Assembly: GCF_000235565.1 (NCBI RefSeq)
Contig: NC_017527.1
Location: 2,108,001 to 2,172,000 of the forward strand
From: Methanothrix harundinacea 6Ac
Lineage (GTDB): Archaea > Halobacteriota > Methanosarcinia > Methanotrichales > Methanotrichaceae
Reading direction: 5' to 3'
Length of the DNA: 64,000 nucleotides
The notes beneath the pieces were generated by a model that ran no database searches, was not told the DNA's origin, and saw only the letters and a list, made by a program, of their open reading frames with translations. Within the stretch, counting starts at the first letter, position 1. Every line of letters starts with the position of its first letter. The position numbers and the translations under genes were made by a program. Positions 57,182 to 64,000 of the stretch are shown in pieces.

Positions 57182-58048
57182 ATGGGCGGGAGATATGACA
57201 TGGTTTTTGATCCGTTGAAGTATTATGAATCATATCCATCAAAGATTATCCTTCGACCGGGATATCCAGCAAGAGCACAATATAAAAGCACGCTGATGTG
57301 GTCCCTTTATGGTAAACGGATTCTCAAATCATTGGGAAAAATTGATAATTATGCCGACATTGGGGGATGTTTTGGATTCGGTGCTAACTCCATGGCATTC
57401 CAGATCAACAAGCACCAAGGACACTATCCGAGAACGAGCGTATTCGAGCTTGCTTCGAATTTTGTTATTATCGGAAGGCAACTATACCCATACATCAATT
57501 TTATTCAGGGGAGCATCCTTGAATACAAAGAAACGGAAGATATATTTGATTTAGTGACCATGTTTGATCTCATCGAGCACGTCCCAGAACCTGAGATGTT
57601 CCTTTCATCAATTTCAGAACGGGCGAAGTTTGGATTGCTGATGACTCCCATGGAGACTGGAGGCGACTGGTTTGGAGCCAAGCCCCCAGACAAACAGGGC
57701 GACCACCATCCCGACGGGCATATAAATTTTTATACACCTAAGAATTATCTTAAATTATTAGATGATGGGGGGTGGGAGTTGATCGAGGGGAAATTTGTAA
57801 AATCTGTGATTAATAGAGACAATAGATTCGTTCTAGAACCCGAGGAATTGGGATCCAATCCATCAGTAAATAAGGAAAAGCTAAGTGAGGGAACGGATCA
57901 TAGGATTTTGTACGAGGTTGATTTATTAAAATATTTTTTTAATAAATGTCTTCTCAACCTCTGCAGCTTAAGTCCGTATTATTTTGTGAGAAAGATCTTG
58001 GGAGGGGGCTACCATCTTTGTTTGGTTAAATCGAGGGCCTATAAGTAG
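57182..58048 (+). CDS. SAM-dependent methyltransferase
   Basis: 288 residues. Class I methyltransferase pattern: NYADIGGCFGFGANSMAF (motif I), FELASNFVIIGRQLYPYINF, DIFDLVTMFDLIEHVPEPEM (post-motif with DLIEH) and HINFYTPKNYLKLL. Methyltransferases of this kind (Methyltransf_23-like) modify surface sugars. Starts at ATG 57182 (GGAG upstream) or 57200. It opens the AT-richer glycan locus; codon use differs sharply from cdd. Confidence 0.8.
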   Translation: MGGRYDMVFDPLKYYESYPSKIILRPGYPARAQYKSTLMWSLYGKRILKSLGKIDNYADIGGCFGFGANSMAFQINKHQGHYPRTSVFELASNFVIIGRQLYPYINFIQGSILEYKETEDIFDLVTMFDLIEHVPEPEMFLSSISERAKFGLLMTPMETGGDWFGAKPPDKQGDHHPDGHINFYTPKNYLKLLDDGGWELIEGKFVKSVINRDNRFVLEPEELGSNPSVNKEKLSEGTDHRILYEVDLLKYFFNKCLLNLCSLSPYYFVRKILGGGYHLCLVKSRAYK

Positions 58049-58336
58049 GATATAACTTCAACCGGGATCCCATTCACGGTCAGATTTCATTTTGCCGTGA
58101 TGGTGAAACCATCGTTACCAAGCCCCACAGAAAGCTTCCAGGCCTGTAATTTAATATAATTATTGGACATCTTGAGATGGGATGATCGTCGGAAAATATA
58201 ACTACAACAAAACCTGGAATAAATCGCCAGATACGAGAACACCTGGGAGATCCCATGTATCGCAAGATTCCATATCTATGGAGGGCAAAAGTATTAGATG
58301 TTTTCCACCACACTGATCGAGCATAACCTGGTGAGG
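58049..58336. other. Non-coding stretch in the glycan locus
   Basis: About 290 bases, AT-rich, no convincing gene on either strand. TATTAGATG near 58290-58298 could serve as a promoter of the next gene. Confidence 0.4.
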
Positions 58337-59008
58337 ATGATGATCTCGGTAGTGGTTGTTTATAATAATAAGCATATCTTTAATTCCGTGCTGATGAGAA
58401 GCCTCAAAGACCAGACCGCCGAGTTCGAGCTGATCTCCCTGGACAACACTAGAGGAGAGTTCAAATCGGCATCTGAAGCCCTGAACTATGGTGGCCTCAG
58501 GGCTACGGGAAGATACATCATGTTCGTTCATCAGGACGTGGACCTTGGTATAGAAACCTGGCTGGAAGAGGTCGAGAAGATCTTAGACGGCATACCCGAT
58601 CTCGGGATTGCCGGCGTTGCAGGCATGAGCGAGGCTGGGAGGAGCTTCGCGGAGCGGCAGAGAGGGCATATAAGCAATTCGGGGGAGATCTGGGGGAGGG
58701 AGATGGAGAAGGAAGAAGAGGTCCAGACCCTCGACGAACTCCTCCTGATCATACCCAGGAGTCAATTTGAAAAGACGCAGTTTGATGAGAAGACCTTCGA
58801 TCACTGGCACTGCTACGGGGCAGACTACTGCCTCTCTGTCAAAAGAGCCGGATTGAAGGCTTATGTGATACCAGCGTTTGTTTATCACAGATCTACCTCA
58901 GCTAATATAAAAATTTTGGAATTTATAAAAGAAGGTTGTACGAGAAACACAAAAGATATTTTAAGCAGATCCATACGACCAGCGGTGAGATCTCCCGGTT
59001 TAAGCTGA
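58337..59008 (+). CDS. GT2-like glycosyltransferase, C-terminus possibly frameshifted
   Basis: About 223 residues. GT-A fold: ISVVVVYNNKHIFNSVLMRS, DNTRGEFKSASEALNYGG, YIMFVHQDVDLGIETWLEEV (DxD region), and a late CYGADYCLSVKRAGLKAYVI. GGTGA precedes the ATG. After FIKEG the frame becomes CTRNTKDILSRS and stops, while the other frame (YEKHKRYFKQIHTTSGEIS) looks like the natural C-terminus of such enzymes. One inserted base near 58935 would join it to the downstream methyltransferase frame. Confidence 0.72.
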   Translation: MMISVVVVYNNKHIFNSVLMRSLKDQTAEFELISLDNTRGEFKSASEALNYGGLRATGRYIMFVHQDVDLGIETWLEEVEKILDGIPDLGIAGVAGMSEAGRSFAERQRGHISNSGEIWGREMEKEEEVQTLDELLLIIPRSQFEKTQFDEKTFDHWHCYGADYCLSVKRAGLKAYVIPAFVYHRSTSANIKILEFIKEGCTRNTKDILSRSIRPAVRSPGLS

Positions 59009-59628
59009 AATTTATGGCCGTCACCGATCTGGTCAGGCCGGCATATATGACCCTATTTCCGGATTGGTCCGACTATCTAAGAAGAGATCTCGCCGGTTGT
59101 GACAGCGTTCTGGATCTCGGGTGCGGCTATAGCTCCCCAATTCAACACTGCGAAGTGGCTTATTCGGTAGGTGTGGAAATCTCCGACTCAAATTTAGATG
59201 AGAGCGTCAAAAAATGCATCCATGACCAGTATATTAGATCTAAAATAGAGCTGGTCGCCTTCAAACCGAAGTCTTTTGACGCGGTGATATCGATCGAATC
59301 AACGGATAATTTGTCGGAAGAAGAGCGGCGCCGGTTGGTCTACCAGATGGAACGATGGGCGAGGAAAAAAGTGATAATCGTATCAAAAAATAGAGCCTCC
59401 CAGGAAATAGAAGCCGAGGGGGAAGGGTGGGGATGGAACCTCAGGTATCTGGAGAAGATCGGATTTAAAATATATGGGATATGCGGATGGAGAAGGCTTG
59501 GAATATACGACAAAAAGAATCAGACGAGAAGAATAATCTCGGATTTGACTCAGATAATAACTTATCGACATCCTGATTATGCATTGAAGGTTTATGCCTT
59601 GAAGGAGCTTGAGGGAAAAGTCGAATGA
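58936..59628 (+). CDS. SAM-dependent methyltransferase
   Basis: 230 residues as an open frame from a TTG; if the first 26 residues belong to the preceding glycosyltransferase, the enzyme starts at MAVTDLVRPAYM (ATG 59014). Motif I is SVLDLGCGYSSPI; an acidic residue follows in VGVEISDSNLDE, and FDAVISIESTDNLSEEE corresponds to motif II. Target unknown, probably a sugar or lipid carrier of surface glycan. Stop overlaps the next start (ATGA). Confidence 0.72.
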   Translation: MYEKHKRYFKQIHTTSGEISRFKLKFMAVTDLVRPAYMTLFPDWSDYLRRDLAGCDSVLDLGCGYSSPIQHCEVAYSVGVEISDSNLDESVKKCIHDQYIRSKIELVAFKPKSFDAVISIESTDNLSEEERRRLVYQMERWARKKVIIVSKNRASQEIEAEGEGWGWNLRYLEKIGFKIYGICGWRRLGIYDKKNQTRRIISDLTQIITYRHPDYALKVYALKELEGKVE

Positions 59629-61142
59629 GGAGTTTGAACCTTTGGGAACCTGAGATGGAGAATGTTTTCAGCAATATTATAAATTTTAGGGACGGGAAAA
59701 AGATGAAACTCGATATCGGATGCGGGAACAAAAAAAATGAGGGATGCATCGGCATCGACCAAGTGAGGCTAGAACCGGTCGATATAATCGCAGATATGAG
59801 CAAAAGATTCCCATTTAAAGATAACATTTTTGATGAGATATACTGTCATCACGTTCTGGAGCATTTCCAGGATCCCATTAAAGTCCTGGAGGAGATATGG
59901 AGGGTTGCCAAACCCGATGCCACCGTGTACATAACGGTTCCGTATTGCCAGAGCTCCGGCGCATTTATAGATCCCACCCATCGATCGTTCTTCAACGAGA
60001 ATTCCATGGATTACTTTGAGGAATACACAGATCTGCCGAATTGGTATTCCCATATCAGATTGGAGGTCGTCGATGTGGAGTTGAAGACTCCTACGAGATT
60101 GACGAATCTTATATCTAAAGTTCCGAAGATATCTAAAAATTTGTGGAATATATATTCAGAGGTCCATTATACAGTCGTCATTAAAAAAATCATGGCCGAA
60201 GAGATTTTTCCTAAAGTTTCCATCATAGTTCTGAACTGGAATGGGCTCAAAGATACGATGGAATGCATCGAATCGCTAGAGAATCTTACGTATCCGAATT
60301 ACGAGATTATACTGGTGGACAACGGATCGACGGACGGTTCCCAGGAGGCGGTTAAGGAGAGGTTCCCAGATGTGGTTCTTGTCCAGAACGAGATGAACCT
60401 GGGCTTCGCCGCCGGCCTCGGCGAAGGGATAAAACACACGTCGTCAGAATATATAGCATTTCTCAACAACGATACCGTCGTGGATCGTAGATGGCTGGAT
60501 GAGCTTATCAGGCCGTTTCTCACCACCAAAGATGAGATCGGCGCCACCAGCTCCACCATAATGAGCTACGGAGATAGAAAGGAGGTCCAATACGGAGGAG
60601 ATAGCAGACTGAACATATTCGGCCAGACGCGGGCATCGAATAAGGTGGAGCGAGGAATAAAGGAGACGGGGACCATTTCCGGCGCTAGTTTCATGATGAA
60701 AAGGGAGGTCATAGACGGCCTCGAGGAGTTCCTCTGCCCCGAATACTTCGCCTACTTCGAGGAGATCGACCTATCATGGAGGCTGGTAAATAGGGGGTAC
60801 AAGCTGATATACTCACCGGGATCGGTCGTATACCACAAAGGGGGGATGACGAGCAGTAAGATATCCGACAGGATGAGGATAAATGATGTCAGAAACAAAT
60901 ACCTCACATTTTACAGAAATCTCCCAAACTCCCGGCTTCTTTTGGCATACCCCTTGCTGCTATTCTTCGACCTCGCCTCGATCCTGGTCCTAGTATTCTA
61001 CGCGAGAAGGACTAAGAACGCGAGATTGAGGTTTCGGGGAATGGTGGAGTTCTTCGGATTGAAGAAGAGAGTGAAGCGATACGGTGACGGTAAGCTATCC
61101 TTTCTGGATAAACGGATCTTCTGGGATAAGCTGTACCTTTAA
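59625..61142 (+). CDS. Fused methyltransferase-GT2 glycosyltransferase
   Basis: 505 residues, two enzymes in one chain. Residues about 25-180 form a class I methyltransferase (KLDIGCGNKKNEGCIGID; YCHHVLEHFQDP). Residues about 195-450 form a GT2 domain (KVSIIVLNWNGLKDTMECIE; ILVDNGSTDGSQEAV; IAFLNNDTVVDRRWLDEL; YFAYFEEIDLSWRLVNRG). A hydrophobic stretch (LLLAYPLLLFFDLASILVLV) near 465 may anchor it to the membrane. The ATG overlaps the previous stop. It ends convergently with the GT4 gene, three bases apart. Confidence 0.86.
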   Translation: MRSLNLWEPEMENVFSNIINFRDGKKMKLDIGCGNKKNEGCIGIDQVRLEPVDIIADMSKRFPFKDNIFDEIYCHHVLEHFQDPIKVLEEIWRVAKPDATVYITVPYCQSSGAFIDPTHRSFFNENSMDYFEEYTDLPNWYSHIRLEVVDVELKTPTRLTNLISKVPKISKNLWNIYSEVHYTVVIKKIMAEEIFPKVSIIVLNWNGLKDTMECIESLENLTYPNYEIILVDNGSTDGSQEAVKERFPDVVLVQNEMNLGFAAGLGEGIKHTSSEYIAFLNNDTVVDRRWLDELIRPFLTTKDEIGATSSTIMSYGDRKEVQYGGDSRLNIFGQTRASNKVERGIKETGTISGASFMMKREVIDGLEEFLCPEYFAYFEEIDLSWRLVNRGYKLIYSPGSVVYHKGGMTSSKISDRMRINDVRNKYLTFYRNLPNSRLLLAYPLLLFFDLASILVLVFYARRTKNARLRFRGMVEFFGLKKRVKRYGDGKLSFLDKRIFWDKLYL

Positions 61143-61145
61143 GTT

Positions 61146-62177
61146 TTAGATCTCATTGAGGAGAGCCTCGAACTCGGATTTAAATCGGTGGCACATCTCC
61201 GCCTTATTGAACTTCTTAGAGATGATTTTGGCCTTATTCGATAGAGCAAGCCGTTTCTCCTCCTCCAGATCGAAATAGCGGAGGATCCCCTCGGCGATAT
61301 CACCCTCGTCGACTCTTCGCACGAACTCCGTTCCCAGCTCCGAGACGACCTCTTTGGTCCCGGTCTTATCCGTCACCATGGTGGGAACGCCCGCCCTCAA
61401 GCTCTCAAGGCTTGATACGGGAAAGGTGTCGGCTCTTGAAGACTGGACGAACAGGCTCGCGCTATTGAAATAGGGGATGAGGTCGGAGACGTGCCCTTCT
61501 ACGTGAACGCCCTTCGTTTCATTCCACCTTTCGGGATGCCCCCCGCCGATGATGTAAAGCTCCGAATCGGGCACTTCGTTCCTCACTTTTTTGAACGCAT
61601 CCAAGAGGATGTCCATGCCTTTGTAGGTCCCGGAACCGACCGACATGACAATATTTTTTTGTAATTTGGGCGCAAGTGAGCTGAGCCTTTGGTATAAATC
61701 TTCCTCTATGAAGGGGTGGGCCACCCTGATCGGCCCATCTACGAATAATTCCGCAGTCTCTTTGGCAAAGTTCGAGACTGCTATGGCGCCATCTATGTAC
61801 TTTGATGCGAATTTGTGGGCAAAGTTCGTAGACGAACCATACTGTCCTCTCATCTCCGGGGGGGTGTGTTCCATCATGATAAAGGTGTGATCCGATATCA
61901 GGTTGACATTTTTTAAGGCTTTTCTACTTTTATTTATGGATGCTAATTTCTTTATAGCCACCGGGATGAGGGGGGCACCGCCCTCCGTCAGATAAACGTC
62001 GTAATCGGGGATCAATGCGCCGTTTACGAAGATCTTAATCATCTTTGGATATATATTTCTTTTTATATATCGATTATAACTCCAAAAATCCGCCTTAATT
62101 GACTCTGCGAAAGCCTTATGAGATGGATGCGGATTGTAATATACAAATAATACCTGGGACCTAGATATATCGGCCAT
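61146..62177 (-). CDS. GT4 glycosyltransferase
   Basis: 343 residues, GT-B. The C-terminal donor domain is clear: MSVGSGTYKGMDILLDAFKK, SELYIIGGGHPERW, EGHVSDLIPYFNSASLFVQS and the closing SSRADTFPVSSLESLRAG (E-x7-E type). N-terminal start VLFVYYNPHPSHKAFAES. Probably adds a hexose to a surface glycan. Nine bases after the upstream GT2 gene in the same direction. Confidence 0.85.
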   Translation of the reverse strand: MADISRSQVLFVYYNPHPSHKAFAESIKADFWSYNRYIKRNIYPKMIKIFVNGALIPDYDVYLTEGGAPLIPVAIKKLASINKSRKALKNVNLISDHTFIMMEHTPPEMRGQYGSSTNFAHKFASKYIDGAIAVSNFAKETAELFVDGPIRVAHPFIEEDLYQRLSSLAPKLQKNIVMSVGSGTYKGMDILLDAFKKVRNEVPDSELYIIGGGHPERWNETKGVHVEGHVSDLIPYFNSASLFVQSSRADTFPVSSLESLRAGVPTMVTDKTGTKEVVSELGTEFVRRVDEGDIAEGILRYFDLEEEKRLALSNKAKIISKKFNKAEMCHRFKSEFEALLNEI

Positions 62178-62186
62178 ATCAATTAC

Positions 62187-63128
62187 CTATGCGTTCAAAT
62201 TCTGGCGCAGTTTAGCGTTTTGGTCTCCGGTCAGGGCCACCCTCATCTTTTCTTTGTAAATATTTGGGGTTATCAGAGCGGCAAGTACATGGACTATGCC
62301 GTTCTGGATTGGATTGAGCTTCATGGATCTGAACATGAACCTCGTCCCTTCAGCCCTGTCCCCAGTAAGATAGTAGAGAACTCCAAGATATCTGTACTGC
62401 TCGGCGAGGCTTTTCCGATTTCTGGAGAAGTCCTCGTGATGCTTTTTCAGCACGCCCTCTACTCCGACGATAAATCTTGATTGATCGAAAGTCATCTGAT
62501 CGCCGTGGATGTGATAGACGGCTAATATTTCAGGTACATATTCGAATTTATATTCTTTTGCCAACCGGATCCACATATCCCAGTCCTCGCAGCTTGGAAG
62601 CTCTTCGTCGAAATATCCGACGACTTCAAAGCAGGATCTGCTTATTATTATCGTGGGAACGCTGAGGATACTTCCTTTCAGCATCCTGGCATATACATCG
62701 CCTCTCTCGGCGGGATAATATTCGCCGACGATATTTCCATCCCGTTCTGTACGGTAACCACTATAAACGACTCCGTACTCTTCGGGCAATCGATCGAGGA
62801 GATCGACCTGCATCTCCAGCTTACATGGGAGCCACTCATCGTCATCGTCCAGAAGGGCTATGTAATCTCCCATCGACGAGCGGATTCCCATGTTTCTAGC
62901 ATTTGAGAGGCCCCTCTTTCCCGTCTCTGATACGTATCTGATCCTCCGGTCCCCAAAGTCCATGACGACCTCTTTCGTCTCGTCGTCGGAGCTCCCATCC
63001 ACCACTATCAGTTCAAAGTCCTGATAACTCTGACTGAGGACACTCTTTATGGCCCTGCCCACCAATGACGGCCGATTGTATGTCGGTATTATCACGCTGA
63101 CGTGAGGGAAATCCCCATCTTCTGACAA
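62187..63128 (-). CDS. GT2 glycosyltransferase
   Basis: 313 residues, GT-A fold: HVSVIIPTYNRPSLVGRAIK, VDGSSDDETKEVV, YIALLDDDDEWLPCKLEMQ (DDD for metal and sugar nucleotide), and SCEDWDMWIRLAKEYKF (ED motif). A C-terminal helical tail of about 90 residues follows. Leads a two-gene leftward unit with the GT4 gene. Confidence 0.88.
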   Translation of the reverse strand: MSEDGDFPHVSVIIPTYNRPSLVGRAIKSVLSQSYQDFELIVVDGSSDDETKEVVMDFGDRRIRYVSETGKRGLSNARNMGIRSSMGDYIALLDDDDEWLPCKLEMQVDLLDRLPEEYGVVYSGYRTERDGNIVGEYYPAERGDVYARMLKGSILSVPTIIISRSCFEVVGYFDEELPSCEDWDMWIRLAKEYKFEYVPEILAVYHIHGDQMTFDQSRFIVGVEGVLKKHHEDFSRNRKSLAEQYRYLGVLYYLTGDRAEGTRFMFRSMKLNPIQNGIVHVLAALITPNIYKEKMRVALTGDQNAKLRQNLNA

Positions 63129-63411
63129 CTCGTCGCCTCTCTATTCCGTCCAGTCATTTTGAGCGATGATATATCTTTCGTCCCCCGCGGGCCTTCGTGA
63201 CCGAACCGCCAGGATGCTCCGTATAATCAGAGTTAAATTTTTGAATTTTTGACCATCAATCTTATCCCAGTTAGGGATCATGGAATCCGATTGACATTCC
63301 GTATTTTAGTCCCTTCTGATGGAGGTGAAAAAGATCATAATCCGTAGGATGAAGAGACGACACGTGGACATCCCCATGAGATTACAGGTTAGAAAATCTA
63401 AAGCTCAGCCT
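63129..63411. other. Non-coding gap between two leftward glycosyltransferase genes
   Basis: 283 bases with no gene seen. The minus strand near 63225-63245 is AT-rich (AAATTCAAAAATTTAACTC) and could be the promoter of the GT2 gene ending at 62187. Confidence 0.4.
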
Positions 63412-64000
63412 TCATCGCCAGATTTTCCGCGCCATCTTCTTTAAAAAAAGAAATATAGGAGGAGGGATTTTTGCCATTATAAGTGCTTTTATTTTTAATT
63501 TATGATTATATCTCGTTTTGCATTGTTTGAGTATAACCTCTGCATCATAAGATCTGCCAGCCGATATGTTCAGAAAAGCCCGATTGATCTCCTTCAGTGA
63601 TATGTACTCGATCAGGGGTTCCAGGAGATCTGGTGGAACCATCCCTGCCTCTATGGCCTCTCGTGCCGTTTTGACGAAGGGCTCCTCGTGGTCTAAGGGG
63701 CTTCTCCTGTCGCACGCCCGATTTGAGGCATCGCAGTGATAGATCACCCCGGCCACCCAGCTGAAGGCGACGGGATACTTCAATGCTATCTTGCCGAAAA
63801 GGTCCGCATCCTCCCCCCACCAATATCCGATGGGGAAGCCCCCCACCTCTTCGAATATACTTTTGGGAACGGCCATCCCCGACGTGATCACCGGATTTTC
63901 CCCCAGAGCCGCCGATTTGAAGTAGTTCGGCATCAGGCCTTCCCAAGGCGGTTCCGGTATCTCTCTATATTCGGCCGAACGTACCTCTCCATCCATCGCC
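63412..64000 (-). CDS. GT2 glycosyltransferase, C-terminal part (5' end beyond window)
   Basis: About 195 residues visible; the gene enters from the right edge, so its N-terminal nucleotide-binding half is not seen. VITSGMAVPKSIFEEVGGFP and YWWGEDADLFGKIALKYP (GED motif before the acceptor helix) are typical of the second half of GT2 enzymes. The basic tail LFLKKMARKIWR ends the chain. Confidence 0.78.
   Translation of the reverse strand, partial: AMDGEVRSAEYREIPEPPWEGLMPNYFKSAALGENPVITSGMAVPKSIFEEVGGFPIGYWWGEDADLFGKIALKYPVAFSWVAGVIYHCDASNRACDRRSPLDHEEPFVKTAREAIEAGMVPPDLLEPLIEYISLKEINRAFLNISAGRSYDAEVILKQCKTRYNHKLKIKALIMAKIPPPIFLFLKKMARKIWR

Overview
This window comes from a GC-rich methanogenic archaeon. 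The evidence is an archaeal ribosomal/translation operon (L7Ae, S28e, L24e, NDK, aIF5B), an Sm-like/L37e/PurF operon, a Cdc48 ATPase, a coenzyme F420 gamma-glutamyl ligase, archaeal TATA promoters and Shine-Dalgarno sequences of the GGAGGTGAT type. The gene set looks most like Methanothrix (Methanosaeta), for example M. harundinacea. That genus assignment is inference from recall; no search was run.

Layout. 1-7.2 kb: truncated glutamine synthetase, the L7Ae-to-aIF5B operon, a membrane-anchored protein and a dihydropteroate-synthase-like protein, all leftward. 7.4-8.7 kb: a small AT-rich accessory operon with a HEPN protein, its partner and a DUF2299-like protein. 8.8-19.3 kb: housekeeping genes (purF, L37e, LSm, a PUA protein, membrane proteins, a PhoU/TrkA-C regulator, adenosine-specific kinase, pyrC, Hsp20, a DUF4139 protein, argS). 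19.4-27.1 kb: a secreted protein, then the complete leftward trpDFEGCBA operon. 27.3-40.5 kb: a lipoprotein and a glycogen/sugar cluster (debranching enzyme, GH57 amylase, GT3 and GT4 synthases, GalT, another GT4), with a GNAT acetyltransferase and a KaiC-like ATPase inside it. 40.6-43.3 kb: tRNA-Thr(GGT) and cdc48.

43.3-49.0 kb is an accessory island. It holds a duplicated cdc48 3' end, a cysteine-rich secreted protein, an IS5-type insertion with terminal repeats and a target-site duplication, a broken integrase and small membrane proteins. 49.0-57.1 kb: a znuABC zinc importer preceded by a DUF6788-type gene and a strong dyad, an ABC-2 exporter, a second dihydropteroate-synthase-like gene, cofE and cytidine deaminase. 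57.2-64.0 kb: an AT-richer surface-glycan locus of glycosyltransferases and methyltransferases, running off the right edge.

The most notable observations are: (1) single-base disruptions in three core genes (trpG, cdc48, cofE), two of them squarely in homopolymer runs, which may be sequencing error or real; (2) a roughly 1 kb duplication of the cdc48 3' end and flank, enclosing foreign-looking DNA; (3) an 18/19-nt dyad around a TATA-like box directly upstream of the DUF6788-znuABC operon; (4) GTP/ATP-independent context clues for a compact glycogen cluster with two unrelated synthase families; and (5) fused or overlapping methyltransferase-glycosyltransferase genes.
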